A DNA stretch of 64,000 bases, taken from contig NZ_AP024907.1 of assembly GCF_024347135.1 (NCBI RefSeq), forward strand, positions 2,595,001 to 2,659,000, read 5' to 3'. Both the position numbers and the translations under genes were made by a program. Below, one piece after another: positions 36,122 through 46,811 of this stretch. Position 1 is the stretch's first letter. Each line of letters begins with the position of its first letter. The stretch comes from Vibrio spartinae (GTDB lineage Bacteria; Pseudomonadota; Gammaproteobacteria; Enterobacterales; Vibrionaceae). A model generated the notes under the pieces. That model was given only the letters and a program-made list of their open reading frames with translations. It made no database searches and was not told the DNA's origin.

Positions 36122-36889
36122 TCAAAGAAAAAAAAGATCCAGAAAATTCTTGGTTGTTTGATGCGCAACTTCACTTACAGGTATATCTTTTAACTGCGCG
36201 ATACACTTCGCCACTTCAGTCACAAAAGCGGGTTGATTCTCTTGTCCTCGATGTGGGACAGGCGCCAAATAAGGAGAATCTGTTTCAATCAACAGACGAT
36301 CTAAAGGAAGGTCTTTCACGACAGATTTCAATTCCATGGCCTGACGGAAGGTCACTATCCCAGAAATTGAAATATAAAAACCAAGATCCATCGCAGCCTG
36401 AGCAAATGCCATATCTTCTGTAAAACAGTGAATCACACCCCGACATTGCTCCGCTTTTCCTTGACGCAACAATGCCAGCGTATCTTCTCTTGCGTTACGG
36501 GTATGAATAATCAGAGGCTTATTCAGCGCGACAGCAACTTCGATCTGCTGCATGAACCTCAACTTCTGTAATTCAGCCGTCTCCGGACGATAATGATAAT
36601 CAAGCCCTGTTTCCCCGATGGCAATGACTTTGGCATGGTTGGCATATTCATAAAAAGTATCTAGCGCAAAATTACTTTCAACATCCAGAGGATGGACACC
36701 ACAGGAAGCGTGAACCCAGTCAAATGGCTCGATCATTTCTAGCATTTGGGGAAAGGATGCCAACGTCACGCCCACAGATAGGATTTGCTCAACCTGAACA
36801 TTGCGCGCTTTATTTAAAACATCTTGGATATCCAGATGTAACTCATCGTAATTGAGTTTATCTAAATGGCAGTGGGAGTCGACAAACAT
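36122..36889 (-). CDS. TatD-family metal-dependent hydrolase (YcfH type)
   Basis: Cytoplasmic TIM-barrel metallohydrolase, 255 residues; TatD-family members act as DNA exonucleases or deacylases. Metal-binding motifs are all present in order: DSHCHLD, GETGLDYH, HTRNA, HCF and TDSPYLAP. Position right after holB, overlapping it by 28 bases, is the YcfH arrangement of E. coli and Vibrio. It is the last gene of the pabC-mltG-tmk-holB operon. The in vivo substrate of YcfH is unclear. Confidence 0.92.
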   Translation of the reverse strand: MFVDSHCHLDKLNYDELHLDIQDVLNKARNVQVEQILSVGVTLASFPQMLEMIEPFDWVHASCGVHPLDVESNFALDTFYEYANHAKVIAIGETGLDYHYRPETAELQKLRFMQQIEVAVALNKPLIIHTRNAREDTLALLRQGKAEQCRGVIHCFTEDMAFAQAAMDLGFYISISGIVTFRQAMELKSVVKDLPLDRLLIETDSPYLAPVPHRGQENQPAFVTEVAKCIAQLKDIPVSEVAHQTTKNFLDLFFL

Positions 36890-37839
36890 GGGGCGCCTTT
36901 AAATTTTGATAACCAGTCAAAAACCAGTAGTTCTGAGTTTAAACCACGGTGCATTTCCAAACGATGTCGTAACGTGATCAATTCTCGGTATTGTTGATAA
37001 AGCATACTATAAGAAAGACATTGCGCAACTTCTTCACTCTTCGGCAACACAATTTTATCTTGAGTCTGAAAATGAAACTTCTGCGCATCAGTCAGTAAAT
37101 ACCATAACCAAGTTAAGCGTACCACCGGGGACGTCTGAATCTCATCAACCAACGCATGTATCGACTGCAAAGGTGAATCCAGAAAGCGACAGAACAACGC
37201 AACCAACTGTAAATAATTTTCGTGCTCCTGTGACTGAATAAAATGAAGCGCCCGAATCGGTGCATAATCATTCAGTTTAATCATGTACGGTGCAATATCC
37301 TGCTCTGTTTCTTGTGCGAGCCATTCTGCAACAACGGTATGCGCCGGCTCAGACACATGCAACTGACGACACCGGCTTAAAATGGTGGGTAGTACGCGAT
37401 CAATACAATCCGTAACCAGCATAAAGCAACAGTGGCTTGGTGGCTCTTCCAAGGTCTTCAGTAAGGCATTTGCCGCTGACTCATTCATAAGATGAGCCGG
37501 TTGAATCACAATCACCCGATAGCCACCAAACTGAGAAGACTCCTGCGCAATCTGATTAATCTGCCGAACCAAATCAACGGTAATTGACTTCCCTTCTTGT
37601 TCCGGCTTCACCCAGTGAAAGTCAGGATGACTTTGAGAATCCATCAATTGACAGCCATGGCAATAACCACATAGTTCTGAACCATGAGCACATAAAAGTG
37701 AACGGGCAGCAGCTTCGATAAAAGTCGCCTCTCCCATCCCTGCTTTGACGACCAGTAGCGTCGCTGGCGAAACTGAGTTATGAGCAAGTGTCTGACACCA
37801 TTGTTGCCAGATTTGTTGAAACCAAGGGTATAGTGACAT
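36862..37839 (-). CDS. holB: DNA polymerase III delta' subunit HolB
   Basis: Clamp-loader subunit of the replicative polymerase, 325 residues. The AAA+ fold lacks a canonical P-loop (KAGMGEATF), as in E. coli delta', which does not bind ATP. A zinc module with four cysteines (CAHGSELCGYCHGC) follows. The SRC motif in LPTILSRCRQL supplies the trans arginine finger. It is flanked by tmk upstream and overlaps tatD downstream, as in E. coli. Confidence 0.94.
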   Translation of the reverse strand: MSLYPWFQQIWQQWCQTLAHNSVSPATLLVVKAGMGEATFIEAAARSLLCAHGSELCGYCHGCQLMDSQSHPDFHWVKPEQEGKSITVDLVRQINQIAQESSQFGGYRVIVIQPAHLMNESAANALLKTLEEPPSHCCFMLVTDCIDRVLPTILSRCRQLHVSEPAHTVVAEWLAQETEQDIAPYMIKLNDYAPIRALHFIQSQEHENYLQLVALFCRFLDSPLQSIHALVDEIQTSPVVRLTWLWYLLTDAQKFHFQTQDKIVLPKSEEVAQCLSYSMLYQQYRELITLRHRLEMHRGLNSELLVFDWLSKFKGAPCLSTPTAI

Positions 37840-37851
37840 TGGTATGCGTCC

Positions 37852-38481
37852 CTATTGTGCAGATAACCAATTCATTAACACATGTCGTATATCTTTCTGC
37901 ACCAGCGCTAATGGTTGCTCTGCAGAAATCACCTGAATTCGTTCATCATGATTTGCTAACTGTAAATATCGAGCCCGAGTCCGCTCGAAAAAACTCAAAT
38001 CCATTTTTTCAATGCGATCAAGTTCTCCGCGACCTCTAGCCCGCTCCAACCCGATTTCAGGATTGATATCAAGATAGAGCGTAAAATCTGGTTCAAACTG
38101 CGCCAGAATCGATTCTTTTAACGTTTGAATCATCACAGGGTCAATCTGCCGTCCGCCGCCCTGATAAGCCTGAGAAGACAAATCATGCCGATCACCAATC
38201 ACCCATTGTCCAGCGTTGAGAGCCGGTTTGATAACGCCTTCAACGAGCTGTACTCTGGCTGCATAAATCAGTAAGAGTTCGGTCATATCATAGATGACCT
38301 CACCGTCATGTTCTTCCTTAACGAGACTACGTAATTTCTCAGCAATCGGTGTTCCTCCCGGCTCTCGTGTTTTTACGACAGAAGAGACACCGAAATCTTT
38401 CAGAGTATCAACCACAGTTTGGATCGCTGTGCTTTTCCCGGCACCTTCTAACCCTTCCACTACAATAAATTTTGCTTTCAT
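37852..38481 (-). CDS. tmk: Thymidylate kinase Tmk
   Basis: Phosphorylates dTMP to dTDP in DNA precursor synthesis. The 209-residue protein has the P-loop GLEGAGKST (10-18), the DR-motif in [16 protein letters not shown], and a Glu/Arg-rich lid ([12 protein letters not shown]). The start overlaps the mltG stop by four bases (ATGA-type coupling), and the stop is 12 bases before holB. Confidence 0.96.
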   Translation of the reverse strand: MKAKFIVVEGLEGAGKSTAIQTVVDTLKDFGVSSVVKTREPGGTPIAEKLRSLVKEEHDGEVIYDMTELLLIYAARVQLVEGVIKPALNAGQWVIGDRHDLSSQAYQGGGRQIDPVMIQTLKESILAQFEPDFTLYLDINPEIGLERARGRGELDRIEKMDLSFFERTRARYLQLANHDERIQVISAEQPLALVQKDIRHVLMNWLSAQ

Positions 38482-39497
38482 TTCTTCGTTCTTAATTGTT
38501 TTAAATAACGTTTTACCGCAGCATTGTGTTCTGCCAATGATTTAGAAAAAACATGGCCGCCATTCCCACTTGCGACAAAATAAAGATAATCACTGACTTT
38601 AGGGTTTAGCGCAGCATGAATTGCGCCTCTCCCCACCATCGCAATCGGGGTCGGAGGCAACCCGCGAATAACATAAGTATTGTAAGGTGTGGGTGTGCGT
38701 AAATCTTTTTTCCGGATATTCCCATCGTAGCGTGAACCCATACCATAAATGACCGTCGGATCAGTCTGCAACCTCATTCTTTTATTGAGTCGGTTAATAA
38801 AGACAGAGGCAATCAGTTGTCTCTCATCTTTAATCGCTGTTTCTTTCTCAATAATAGAAGCTAATGTCAATGCTTCGTAAGGAGAACGCAAAGGTAAACC
38901 ATTCTGGCGGTTTTCCCACCCATGCTGAAGAACCGAGTTCAACTTTTGATTCGCCCGTTTCAAAATGTCTATATCGCTGGTACCAGCAGTATAGTGATAT
39001 GTCTCTGCAAGAAATAAACCTTCTAATTTTGGTTTATCTATCGACAATTTTTTTGCGATTTCGTCTTCTGACATCGACTGAATTTCATGTTTCAGATGAG
39101 ACTCTGTTACCAGCTTCTGCAAGACATCTTGAAAACGGCTTCCTTCAATCAGAGTAATCGTGAATTGATATTCGTCTCCGGTGATAAACCGTTGCAATAC
39201 ATTGTGCAACGACTCCCCAGACTGTACTTGGTAAGTCCCGACTTTAATTTTAGCCAGTGCTGGATAGAATCGGTATATTAAGTGAGCAGCGATAGAAGGA
39301 TGTAACCAAGATTTTTCTTCAAAATATTTCAGAACTGAGCGCAATGATTCACCCTGACGAATCGTCACAAATTGCTGTTCCGTTGGCAGTTGAAGTGACT
39401 GAGTGAGGTAAGTATCCACTTTTTGATAAAGGGCGAACACACTCCCAATCACGACCAACGCAACAAGACAGCATCCAAATAATATTTTTTTTAACAC
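38478..39497 (-). CDS. mltG: Endolytic murein transglycosylase MltG
   Basis: Inner-membrane enzyme that cuts nascent glycan strands during peptidoglycan synthesis. The product has 339 residues: an N-terminal transmembrane helix (about 5-24), a LysM-like region, then the YceG catalytic domain with the catalytic Glu in LASIIEKET and TDPTVIYG. The start was placed at GTG 39497 (first residues [10 protein letters not shown]), which overlaps the pabC stop by seven bases and has AGAGAG upstream. The 17-codon extension to 39548 would lie inside pabC. Confidence 0.93.
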   Translation of the reverse strand: MLKKILFGCCLVALVVIGSVFALYQKVDTYLTQSLQLPTEQQFVTIRQGESLRSVLKYFEEKSWLHPSIAAHLIYRFYPALAKIKVGTYQVQSGESLHNVLQRFITGDEYQFTITLIEGSRFQDVLQKLVTESHLKHEIQSMSEDEIAKKLSIDKPKLEGLFLAETYHYTAGTSDIDILKRANQKLNSVLQHGWENRQNGLPLRSPYEALTLASIIEKETAIKDERQLIASVFINRLNKRMRLQTDPTVIYGMGSRYDGNIRKKDLRTPTPYNTYVIRGLPPTPIAMVGRGAIHAALNPKVSDYLYFVASGNGGHVFSKSLAEHNAAVKRYLKQLRTKK

Positions 39498-40297
39498 CAG
39501 TTCACTCTCTTTTGTAAATCTCGCACCCGCTCTCCCAGCACAAAGCACGCTGATTGAATCTGAACCACAGGTGCAACCCCCAGAATTGAATTCGTTATAA
39601 ATATTTCATCAGCACCAAGCAGATCATCCAGAGAAAAGTGACTGATATTAAGCACAATTCCCTGCTGAGTCGCTATATCGAGCACCACTCGTCTCATCAC
39701 TCCGGCAACACCCGCCAATGTTAAATCCGGTGTATGGAGCTCATTATCCCGAAACCAGAATAGATTTGCCATGGTTGTCTCAATCACCCGATCGTGCAAA
39801 TCCAGCGCAACCGCATCCATATAACCGGATGTCTCAGCTTCAGCCTTGAGTAAAACCTGTTCCAAACGGTTGTTATGTTTATGCCCAGCCAACAATGGGT
39901 TATGCCCGAGACGTTGCTGGCAGACACCTAACTGAACACCATCTGAAATCAATACATTATAATGTTTCGGGTAATCAAATGACTGGACCGTGACCCTCGG
40001 TGAGGGAATTGCGTTAGGACTATATCCGCGTCCCCCACTCCCACGGCTTATATGAATTTTGATGCCAGCTTTAGGAGCCATCACAACAACCTGACGGATC
40101 CATCGCGCCACTTCACCCCAGTCCGGATATGGGATCTGTAATATATTCAGGCAATCTTCCATTCTTTGCTGATGATACAGCCAGTGCTGCACCTGACCAT
40201 CGATTGTCAGAATCGTTGAAAAACAACCATCACCGTATTGAAAAGATCGGTCATCCGCAGGTATGGATGAAACTGGCATCCCGTCAATCAAAATCAT
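39491..40297 (-). CDS. pabC: Aminodeoxychorismate lyase PabC
   Basis: PLP enzyme converting 4-amino-4-deoxychorismate to p-aminobenzoate and pyruvate for folate synthesis. 268 residues of fold-type IV aminotransferase class. It has the likely PLP lysine in GHKHNNRLEQVLLKAEAE and the substrate/cofactor stretch ETTMANLFW. Order fabF-pabC-mltG-tmk matches E. coli. A terminator between fabF and pabC suggests a separate promoter or readthrough from the fab genes. Confidence 0.93.
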   Translation of the reverse strand: MILIDGMPVSSIPADDRSFQYGDGCFSTILTIDGQVQHWLYHQQRMEDCLNILQIPYPDWGEVARWIRQVVVMAPKAGIKIHISRGSGGRGYSPNAIPSPRVTVQSFDYPKHYNVLISDGVQLGVCQQRLGHNPLLAGHKHNNRLEQVLLKAEAETSGYMDAVALDLHDRVIETTMANLFWFRDNELHTPDLTLAGVAGVMRRVVLDIATQQGIVLNISHFSLDDLLGADEIFITNSILGVAPVVQIQSACFVLGERVRDLQKRVNWC

Positions 40298-40310
40298 ATC
40301 TGCATCCTAC

Positions 40311-40346
40311 AAAAAGAAAACGGCTTAATGCTATGCATCAAGCCGT
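40311..40346 (-). terminator. Terminator of the fab operon after fabF
   Basis: On the minus strand ACGGCTTGAT and ATTAAGCCGT form a 10-bp stem with one G-T pair, followed by TTTCTTTTT. It lies 27 bases after the fabF stop. Confidence 0.8.
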
Positions 40347-40372
40347 ATCAATACAAGTGGATAAATGACAAC

Positions 40373-41623
40373 TTACACTTTTTTAAAGATTAAAGTGCCG
40401 TTGGTTCCACCAAACCCGAAAGAGTTACAAATCGCATATTCCATATTGGTGACCCGACGCGCAGTGTGCGGTACGAGGTCAATATCCAAATCATCTTCCG
40501 GATCATCTAGGTTAATGGTCGGCGGAACAATTTGCTCGACAAGCGACATGATAGTGATGATGGTTTCAACGGAGCCGGCCGCACCGAGAAGATGTCCGGT
40601 CATCGATTTTGTCGATGATACAAGTACCTGCTTAGCACCTTCTTCACCTAACGCACGTTTCACACCTTTTAATTCAGCAAGATCACCCGCTGATGTCGAC
40701 GTTCCATGGGCGTTGATATAACCAACTTGAGTGCCGGTAATGCCTGCATCACGCAGTGCCGCTTCCATAGCCAGTGCACCACCAGAACCATCAGCACTTG
40801 GTGAGGTCATGTGGTAAGCATCACCAGACATGCCAAAACCAACCAGTTCTGCATAAATTTTTGCACCGCGAGCTTTCGCGTGTTCATATTCTTCAAGCAC
40901 TATAACACCAGCACCATCACCAAGAACGAACCCATCGCGCCCTTTATCCCATGGACGAGAGGCTTTCTCAGGTTCATCATTGCGAGTTGATAGTGCTTTC
41001 GCTGCGCCAAACCCGGCGATACCGAGCGGTGTTGAGGCTTTTTCTGCACCGCCAGCAACCATTGCTTCAGCGTCACCATACGCGATCATACGAGCGGCAT
41101 GGCCGATATTGTGCAACCCTGTTGTACAGGCGGTAGAGATAGCAATATTTGGTCCGCGTAATCCGCGCATGATTGATAAATTTCCGGCAACCATATTCAC
41201 AATTGTCGAAGGCACGAAGAAAGGACTGACTCTACGTGGCCCTTTCTCAACCAGAACTTGATGACCAGCCTCAATCAGATCTAAACCACCAATACCAGAA
41301 CCGATCGCAACACCAACCCGTGCTGCATTTTCTTCGTTTATCACAAGACCTGAATCGTCTAATGCTTGTATACCCGCGGCTATACCATATTGGATAAATA
41401 AATCCATTTTTCGGGCATCTTTTTTAGACATATAGTCTTCACAGTTAAAGTTCTTCACTAATCCTGCAAAACGAGTTGAAAAGCCTTCAGTATCAAAGTG
41501 CTCAATGTTAACAATGCCACTTTGTCCTGCAAGCAAAGCTTTCCAAGAAGATTCTACTGTGTTGCCTACTGGTGATAACATCCCCATACCAGTAACAACG
41601 ACACGACGCTTGGACACAATCAT
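40373..41623 (-). CDS. fabF: 3-oxoacyl-ACP synthase II FabF
   Basis: Condensing enzyme elongating acyl-ACP in type II fatty-acid synthesis and controlling cis-vaccenate formation. The 416-residue thiolase-fold protein has the active Cys in [12 protein letters not shown], His in NAHGTST and His in [12 protein letters not shown]. The C-terminus is [11 protein letters not shown]. It follows acpP with an intervening hairpin, as in E. coli. Confidence 0.96.
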   Translation of the reverse strand: MIVSKRRVVVTGMGMLSPVGNTVESSWKALLAGQSGIVNIEHFDTEGFSTRFAGLVKNFNCEDYMSKKDARKMDLFIQYGIAAGIQALDDSGLVINEENAARVGVAIGSGIGGLDLIEAGHQVLVEKGPRRVSPFFVPSTIVNMVAGNLSIMRGLRGPNIAISTACTTGLHNIGHAARMIAYGDAEAMVAGGAEKASTPLGIAGFGAAKALSTRNDEPEKASRPWDKGRDGFVLGDGAGVIVLEEYEHAKARGAKIYAELVGFGMSGDAYHMTSPSADGSGGALAMEAALRDAGITGTQVGYINAHGTSTSAGDLAELKGVKRALGEEGAKQVLVSSTKSMTGHLLGAAGSVETIITIMSLVEQIVPPTINLDDPEDDLDIDLVPHTARRVTNMEYAICNSFGFGGTNGTLIFKKV

Positions 41624-41677
41624 ATTCTCCGGAATTGAAAAGTTCTATAGAAGAGATGAGACGAGTTAATTAAAACT

Positions 41678-41699
41678 CAGGCGGCCAGATAGCCGCCTG
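41678..41699 (-). terminator. Partial terminator between acpP and fabF
   Basis: CAGGCGGC and GCCGCCTG form a perfect 8-bp GC-rich stem. On the minus strand it is followed by AGTTTTAATT. It would let acpP, needed in great excess, be expressed above fabF. Confidence 0.7.
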
Positions 41700-41709
41700 G
41701 AGAGATAGA

Positions 41710-41943
41710 TTACTGAGCGCTATTAACGTAATCGATCGCAGCTTGAACTGTTGTGATCTTCTCAGCTTCTTCATCAGGAATCTCAGTGTCGAATTCCTCT
41801 TCAAGAGCCATAACCAGCTCAACTGTATCCAGGGAATCAGCACCTAGATCTTCAACGAAAGAAGCTTCGTTTTTAACTTCTGCTTCGTCTACACCTAGCT
41901 GTTCAACAATGATTTTCTTTACACGTTCTTCGATGTTGCTCAT
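41710..41943 (-). CDS. acpP: Acyl carrier protein AcpP
   Basis: Carries growing acyl chains on 4'-phosphopantetheine in fatty-acid synthesis. The product has 77 residues and is strongly acidic. The modification Ser37 lies in [10 protein letters not shown]. The start is ATG 41943 ([11 protein letters not shown]), with AAGGA upstream; the open frame extending to 42033 adds 30 residues foreign to the family. It lies between fabG and fabF with its own downstream hairpin. Confidence 0.98.
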   Translation of the reverse strand: MSNIEERVKKIIVEQLGVDEAEVKNEASFVEDLGADSLDTVELVMALEEEFDTEIPDEEAEKITTVQAAIDYVNSAQ

Positions 41944-42175
41944 TTTTTCTTTTCCTTTACAGATTTCGCTTAATGCGATGTCCCGTAGTTTATTCGAACT
42001 AGGGAAAGTTGCAAGAGGGTCATCGCTGGTCAAACCACAATTTTTACGATTTTAACCGAAGTTCAGACCATTTTTGATATAAATCATGCATAAATTCTAA
42101 ACACTCATGATGATAATGCTTATAAACATCGATAATTGCATTTTATCCACTTTTACAAACACTTTCACCATCGGC

Positions 42176-42922
42176 TTAGATCATATACATACCACCATTG
42201 ACATGTAACGTTTCTCCACTGATATACGCTGCTTCTTCAGAAGCTAAAAACGCAACAGCCGCTGCAATTTCACGAGGAGAACCTAATCTTCCTGCGGGAA
42301 CTTGGGCGAGTGTAGCAGCTATTTGCTCATCATTCATAGCGTTTGTCATATCAGTTTCGATAAAACCAGGTGCAACAGTATTGACTGTAATACCACGAGA
42401 AGCAACTTCTCTAGCCATCGATTTACTAAAACCAATTACACCGGCTTTCGCAGCAGAATAGTTCGCTTGTCCCGCATTCCCCATGGTTCCCACAACAGAG
42501 CCCACATTGACAATACGACCACAACGTTTCTTCATCATGCCACGTAAAACAGCCTTTGAAAGACGATAGATAGAAGTCAGGTTGGTGTCCATAATTTCTA
42601 ACCATTCTTCATCTTTCATGCGCATCAGTAAGTTATCACGAGTAATACCGGCATTGTTCACCAGGATGTCGATCACCCCGAACTCCTCACCAATCGCCTT
42701 CAGAACTGACTCGATAGAATCAGGATCTGTGACATTCAGTTTGAAGCCTTTGCCCTTTTCACCCAAATACTCACTAATCGCAGCCGCACCATTGTCACTG
42801 GTTGCAGTCCCGATAACCGTTGCACCACGTTCTACAAGCAATTCAGCAATAGAACGACCAATACCTCGGCTGGCACCTGTAACCAATGCAATTTTACCGT
42901 CTAGGCTCATGAAATTACTCAT
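42176..42922 (-). CDS. fabG: 3-oxoacyl-ACP reductase FabG
   Basis: NADPH-dependent reductase of the fatty-acid elongation cycle, 248 residues of the SDR family. TGASRGIG binds cofactor, NNAG follows, and Ser/Tyr/Lys catalytic residues are in NVGSVVG and YSAAKAG. It ends HVNGGMYMI, typical of FabG. The ATG at 42922 follows AGGGA; an internal ATG four codons later is a possible alternative. Confidence 0.96.
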   Translation of the reverse strand: MSNFMSLDGKIALVTGASRGIGRSIAELLVERGATVIGTATSDNGAAAISEYLGEKGKGFKLNVTDPDSIESVLKAIGEEFGVIDILVNNAGITRDNLLMRMKDEEWLEIMDTNLTSIYRLSKAVLRGMMKKRCGRIVNVGSVVGTMGNAGQANYSAAKAGVIGFSKSMAREVASRGITVNTVAPGFIETDMTNAMNDEQIAATLAQVPAGRLGSPREIAAAVAFLASEEAAYISGETLHVNGGMYMI

Positions 42923-42933
42923 GTTTCTTTTCC

Positions 42934-43863
42934 CTATGATGACTGAACTGAATTCAATGAAGCAGTATTATTTACTGCCTCTGCAGTCAGTGTTTTAACA
43001 ATTCGTTTTGTCAGACCCGTCAGAACTTTTCCCGGCCCCACCTCAAATAGTTTTTCGATACCCTGATCATGCATTTTTTGTACAGTTTCAGTCCACCGGA
43101 CTGGATTATACAATTGACGAACAAGAGCATCTTTGATCTTTTCCGGGTCGGTTTCAGCAATCACATCAACATTATTAATCACTGGAATTGCAGGTGAATT
43201 GAACGTCATCGCTTTCAATGTTTCTGCAAGCTTGTCCGCTGCTGACTTCATCAAAGCACAGTGAGACGGCACAGAGACTGGCAATGGCAGCGCACGCTTC
43301 GCCCCCGCTTCTTTACACAGTTCACTTGCCCGTTGAACGGCATCTTTTTCACCGGCAATCACAACTTGTCCCGGAGAGTTAAAGTTTACCGGAGACACAA
43401 TCTGTCCATTTGCAGCCGTGGTACATGCATTCGCAATAGCATCATCGTCGAGGCCGATGATAGCAAACATCGCACCACTGCCAGCAGGCACAGCTTCTTG
43501 CATCAGTTGGCCACGAAGTTCAACTAATTTGATCGTTTGTTTAAAATCAATCACACCAGCACAAACCAAAGCAGAATATTCACCAAGACTATGTCCAGCC
43601 AATATTGCTGGCATCTCTAATCCCAAAGATTGCCACACTCGCCAGATTGCAACCGAAGCTGCAAGCAATGCAGGTTGAGTCCGAAAAGTTTGATTCAGAT
43701 CTTCGGCTGGCCCATTTTGCACCAGTGACCATAGGTCATACCCCAAGGCATCTGATGCTTCAGCAAATGTCTGTTGAACCACATCATATTGCTCACCCAG
43801 TTCGGCAAGCATCCCAACCGCTTGCGAACCTTGACCAGGAAACACGATAGCAAATTTGCTCAT
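42934..43863 (-). CDS. fabD: Malonyl-CoA:ACP transacylase FabD
   Basis: Transfers malonyl from CoA to ACP to feed elongation. The 309-residue protein has FPGQGSQAVGM near the start, the active-site Ser in GHSLGEYSALV and the catalytic His in PVSVPSHCALM. It lies between fabH and fabG, as in the E. coli fab cluster. Confidence 0.96.
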   Translation of the reverse strand: MSKFAIVFPGQGSQAVGMLAELGEQYDVVQQTFAEASDALGYDLWSLVQNGPAEDLNQTFRTQPALLAASVAIWRVWQSLGLEMPAILAGHSLGEYSALVCAGVIDFKQTIKLVELRGQLMQEAVPAGSGAMFAIIGLDDDAIANACTTAANGQIVSPVNFNSPGQVVIAGEKDAVQRASELCKEAGAKRALPLPVSVPSHCALMKSAADKLAETLKAMTFNSPAIPVINNVDVIAETDPEKIKDALVRQLYNPVRWTETVQKMHDQGIEKLFEVGPGKVLTGLTKRIVKTLTAEAVNNTASLNSVQSS

Positions 43864-43936
43864 TTTTCATTCCTCTTGCCAAACAATCCCCACCACGGAG
43901 TATCATCACGCCATGCTATGGATTGTTTTTTCAGTA

Positions 43937-44887
43937 TTAAAATACGACGAGTGCAGAACCCCACGTAAAGCCACCGCCAAAAGCTTCCAGCAACAGTGTC
44001 TGGCCACGTTGGATGCGACCATCCCGAACCGCTTCATCTAAAGCCGTGGGCACTGAGGCCGCTGATGTATTGCCATGTTTGTCTAAAGTCACAACAACCT
44101 GCTCCATAGACATGGAAAGCTTTCGTGCCGTTGCGGAGATAATTCTCAGATTGGCTTGATGAGGAACCAACCAATCCAGTTCCGCTCTATCCATTTGATT
44201 TGCTGCCAATGTATCTTTAACAAGCTGTGACAATTGATTCACCGCCACTTTAAAGACTTCATTCCCAGCCATATAAACCCATTTATCCGAATCACCGCCT
44301 GATTGTGGTGTTTCCAAATATAACAGCGGGCCATACTCACCATCAGAATAAATATGAGTTGATAGAATTCCGGGCATTTCACTGCGACCAAGCACAACAG
44401 CACCCGCACCGTCACCAAAAATAATAATGGTTGAGCGATCAGTCGGATCACAGGTTTTTGATAACACATCAGAACCAATGACAAGAATGTTTTTACACAT
44501 ACCTGATTTGATATGTTGATCGGCCACTGACAGAGCATACATGAACCCTGAACAGGCTGCCGCTATATCAAAAGCCGGGCATCCTTTGATACCAAGCTGT
44601 GCCTGAACCTGACAAGCTGATGAAGGAAATGAATGGCTACCACTGGTGGTCGCAACGATAATCATATCGATATCATCTTTAGAAACAGCTGACATCTCCA
44701 ACGCCTTTACCGACGCTAAATAAGCCATATCGGCTACCGTTTCATCTTCTGCAGCGATACGCCGTTCTTTAATTCCCGTGCGTGTAACAATCCACTCATC
44801 ACTCGTATCTACCATTTTCTCTAGATCTGCGTTAGTCCGCACCTGAGATGGCAGGTAGCTGCCTGTACCTAATATTTTGCTATACAT
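43937..44887 (-). CDS. fabH: 3-oxoacyl-ACP synthase III FabH
   Basis: Starts fatty-acid synthesis by condensing acetyl-CoA with malonyl-ACP. 316 residues with the catalytic triad: Cys in [11 protein letters not shown], His in VPHQANLRI and Asn in [11 protein letters not shown]. It begins [13 protein letters not shown], typical of the family, five bases after plsX. Confidence 0.96.
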   Translation of the reverse strand: MYSKILGTGSYLPSQVRTNADLEKMVDTSDEWIVTRTGIKERRIAAEDETVADMAYLASVKALEMSAVSKDDIDMIIVATTSGSHSFPSSACQVQAQLGIKGCPAFDIAAACSGFMYALSVADQHIKSGMCKNILVIGSDVLSKTCDPTDRSTIIIFGDGAGAVVLGRSEMPGILSTHIYSDGEYGPLLYLETPQSGGDSDKWVYMAGNEVFKVAVNQLSQLVKDTLAANQMDRAELDWLVPHQANLRIISATARKLSMSMEQVVVTLDKHGNTSAASVPTALDEAVRDGRIQRGQTLLLEAFGGGFTWGSALVVF

Positions 44888-44892
44888 GAAGA

Positions 44893-45918
44893 CTAATAAT
44901 GCCTCTCGAGTAAAACTGCTTCTAATCGTTCGCTAATACGACTGGGTACTTGCTCTTTAATTTCGTGTACCGCTTCTCCTATCGCATTGGCAACAGCGGA
45001 TATATCAGCACTACCATGGCTTTTCACCACAATGCCACGCAATCCTAACAAACTTGCTCCGTTATAGTGGTCGGGGTTCAGGTTTTTTAATCCAATAAAT
45101 AGATCAGAAAACAATTTTCTTGCGATCCAACCCTTTATTGATGAACCAAACATTTTACTTTTTAGCTGATCAATAAATAACTGGGCCGTCCCCTCACAGC
45201 TTTTCAAACAGACATTGCCAACAAAACCATCACAAACGACAACATCGGTCAGATCATTGAATATCTGATTGCCTTCAACATTCCCGATAAAATGAATTGA
45301 CTGTGTTTGTCTTAACATATCAGCGCATCGTCTGACAAAATCATTGCCTTTAATGTCTTCTTCACCGACATTTAAAACAGCAACGCGCGCCTCATGCCCC
45401 AAATGGACTTCAGCCAAAGCACTCCCCATCACAGCAAACTGAAATAGAGAATCAGCATCACAGGAAACATTGGCTCCCAAATCCAACATCCACAAACGTT
45501 TTCCTGACACTGTCGGAAGAGCAGAGATCAACGCTGGTCGATCAATCCCGGGAAGCAACTTTAAACGAAAACGAGAAAGTGCCATCAGCGCGCCAGTGTT
45601 CCCTGCGCTGACACATGCGTCAGCAACTTGCTCTGTCACCAAGTCAATCGCCATTCCCATAGAACTATGCATAAAACGTCGCAGAGCAAGGGAAGGTTTT
45701 TCTGAATTCGAAATGACTTGATCACTATGAACAATGCTCACACGTGAGCTGTCAGAGTAACCTAACTGAGACAATTGAAAGGTGATTGCGTTCCGATCAC
45801 CGACCAAAATCACTTTTAGCGCTGGGAAACGCGACAGTGCCTGCACGGCGGCAGGCACTGTTACGCGAGGTCCGAAGTCCCCGCCCATTGCATCAAGTGC
45901 AACGGTATAATATTGCAA
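44893..45918 (-). CDS. plsX: Phosphate acyltransferase PlsX
   Basis: Converts acyl-ACP to acyl-phosphate for phospholipid synthesis. The 341-residue protein opens with [18 protein letters not shown] and contains the [11 protein letters not shown] and [11 protein letters not shown] motifs of the family. It sits between rpmF and fabH, ten bases from rpmF. A possible alternative GTG or TTG start further upstream is not favoured. Confidence 0.95.
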   Translation of the reverse strand: MQYYTVALDAMGGDFGPRVTVPAAVQALSRFPALKVILVGDRNAITFQLSQLGYSDSSRVSIVHSDQVISNSEKPSLALRRFMHSSMGMAIDLVTEQVADACVSAGNTGALMALSRFRLKLLPGIDRPALISALPTVSGKRLWMLDLGANVSCDADSLFQFAVMGSALAEVHLGHEARVAVLNVGEEDIKGNDFVRRCADMLRQTQSIHFIGNVEGNQIFNDLTDVVVCDGFVGNVCLKSCEGTAQLFIDQLKSKMFGSSIKGWIARKLFSDLFIGLKNLNPDHYNGASLLGLRGIVVKSHGSADISAVANAIGEAVHEIKEQVPSRISERLEAVLLERHY

Positions 45919-45927
45919 AGGTCAACC

Positions 45928-46098
45928 TTACTTGTTGATTACCTTTTTGCCACGGTAGTAACCATCTGCGGTTACATTGTGACGTAGGTGAGTTTCACCT
46001 GAGGTTGCATCTACAGACAAAGCAGCTGTAGTCAACGCATCATGTGAACGACGCATACCACGCTTAGAACGTGTTTTACGGTTTTTTTGTACGGCCAC
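45928..46098 (-). CDS. rpmF: 50S ribosomal protein L32
   Basis: Ribosomal protein L32, 56 residues. It begins (GTG start) [20 protein letters not shown] and ends [17 protein letters not shown], a clear L32 sequence. The start codon is GTG with AGGAG eight bases upstream. It is not covered by the longer ORF calls because of its size. Order yceD-rpmF-plsX is standard in gammaproteobacteria. Confidence 0.97.
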   Translation of the reverse strand: MAVQKNRKTRSKRGMRRSHDALTTAALSVDATSGETHLRHNVTADGYYRGKKVINK

Positions 46099-46138
46099 GG
46101 ACCCTACTCCTATGTTAATGAATGCTCAGCGATAAAAA

Positions 46139-46660
46139 CTAGCGCTTCAAGCTCTTTAATACGTCAAATGGGTTCGGTTTATCTTCCGGAACTTCATCAG
46201 GAATATCACCAAATACCATATTGTCTGAATCAACACGACAGTCTGATTGATCATGCATCGCAACTTGGGGTAAACCAATGATGAACTCGTCTTCAACCAA
46301 TTGAATCAGGTCTACTTCACCGAACTCATTCCGATCTACCAAATCGTATGATTCCGGTGCATCTTCACTTTTCTTCCCTAAGTTTGGGGTATAAGTGAAA
46401 TCCACATCACAACGGTGTGGGAAAACCTCATTACAACGTTGACACTGCAAATCAACTTCGATGCTAGCTTTACCAGAGATAACAACGAGTCGCTGTTCAT
46501 CAAACCCAAATGACAATGAGACATCAGCGTCACATTTTACGCCTTCGGCTGCTTCCTCTAAACGCTTAAAAAGACCGACTTGAATGATACCATCATAGTC
46601 GAGTCGTTTCTGAGCTGCTTTTATCGGGTCAACCGTTCGCGGGATTTTTACCTTTTGCAT
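46139..46660 (-). CDS. yceD: YceD/DUF177 family protein (23S rRNA accumulation)
   Basis: Conserved protein of 173 residues upstream of rpmF. The family's Cys motif is in LQCQRCNEVFPHRC, and the acidic C-terminal part contains NPFDVLKSLKR, the usual end. YceD family members are linked to 23S rRNA maturation or accumulation. First gene of the yceD-rpmF-plsX-fab transcript and divergent from maf. Confidence 0.92.
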   Translation of the reverse strand: MQKVKIPRTVDPIKAAQKRLDYDGIIQVGLFKRLEEAAEGVKCDADVSLSFGFDEQRLVVISGKASIEVDLQCQRCNEVFPHRCDVDFTYTPNLGKKSEDAPESYDLVDRNEFGEVDLIQLVEDEFIIGLPQVAMHDQSDCRVDSDNMVFGDIPDEVPEDKPNPFDVLKSLKR

Positions 46661-46811
46661 AGGGCGCGAATATTATCTTCCAAATCAAATTTAGTCAAAG
46701 AAAAAGGGGAAAAAATTAGCTTTTTTTCGCCATTCCGATCCACTTACGGTGATCTCCATAGCATTATCATATATTCTCGACACAACACCAAAGAATTCAT
46801 CAAATATCTAT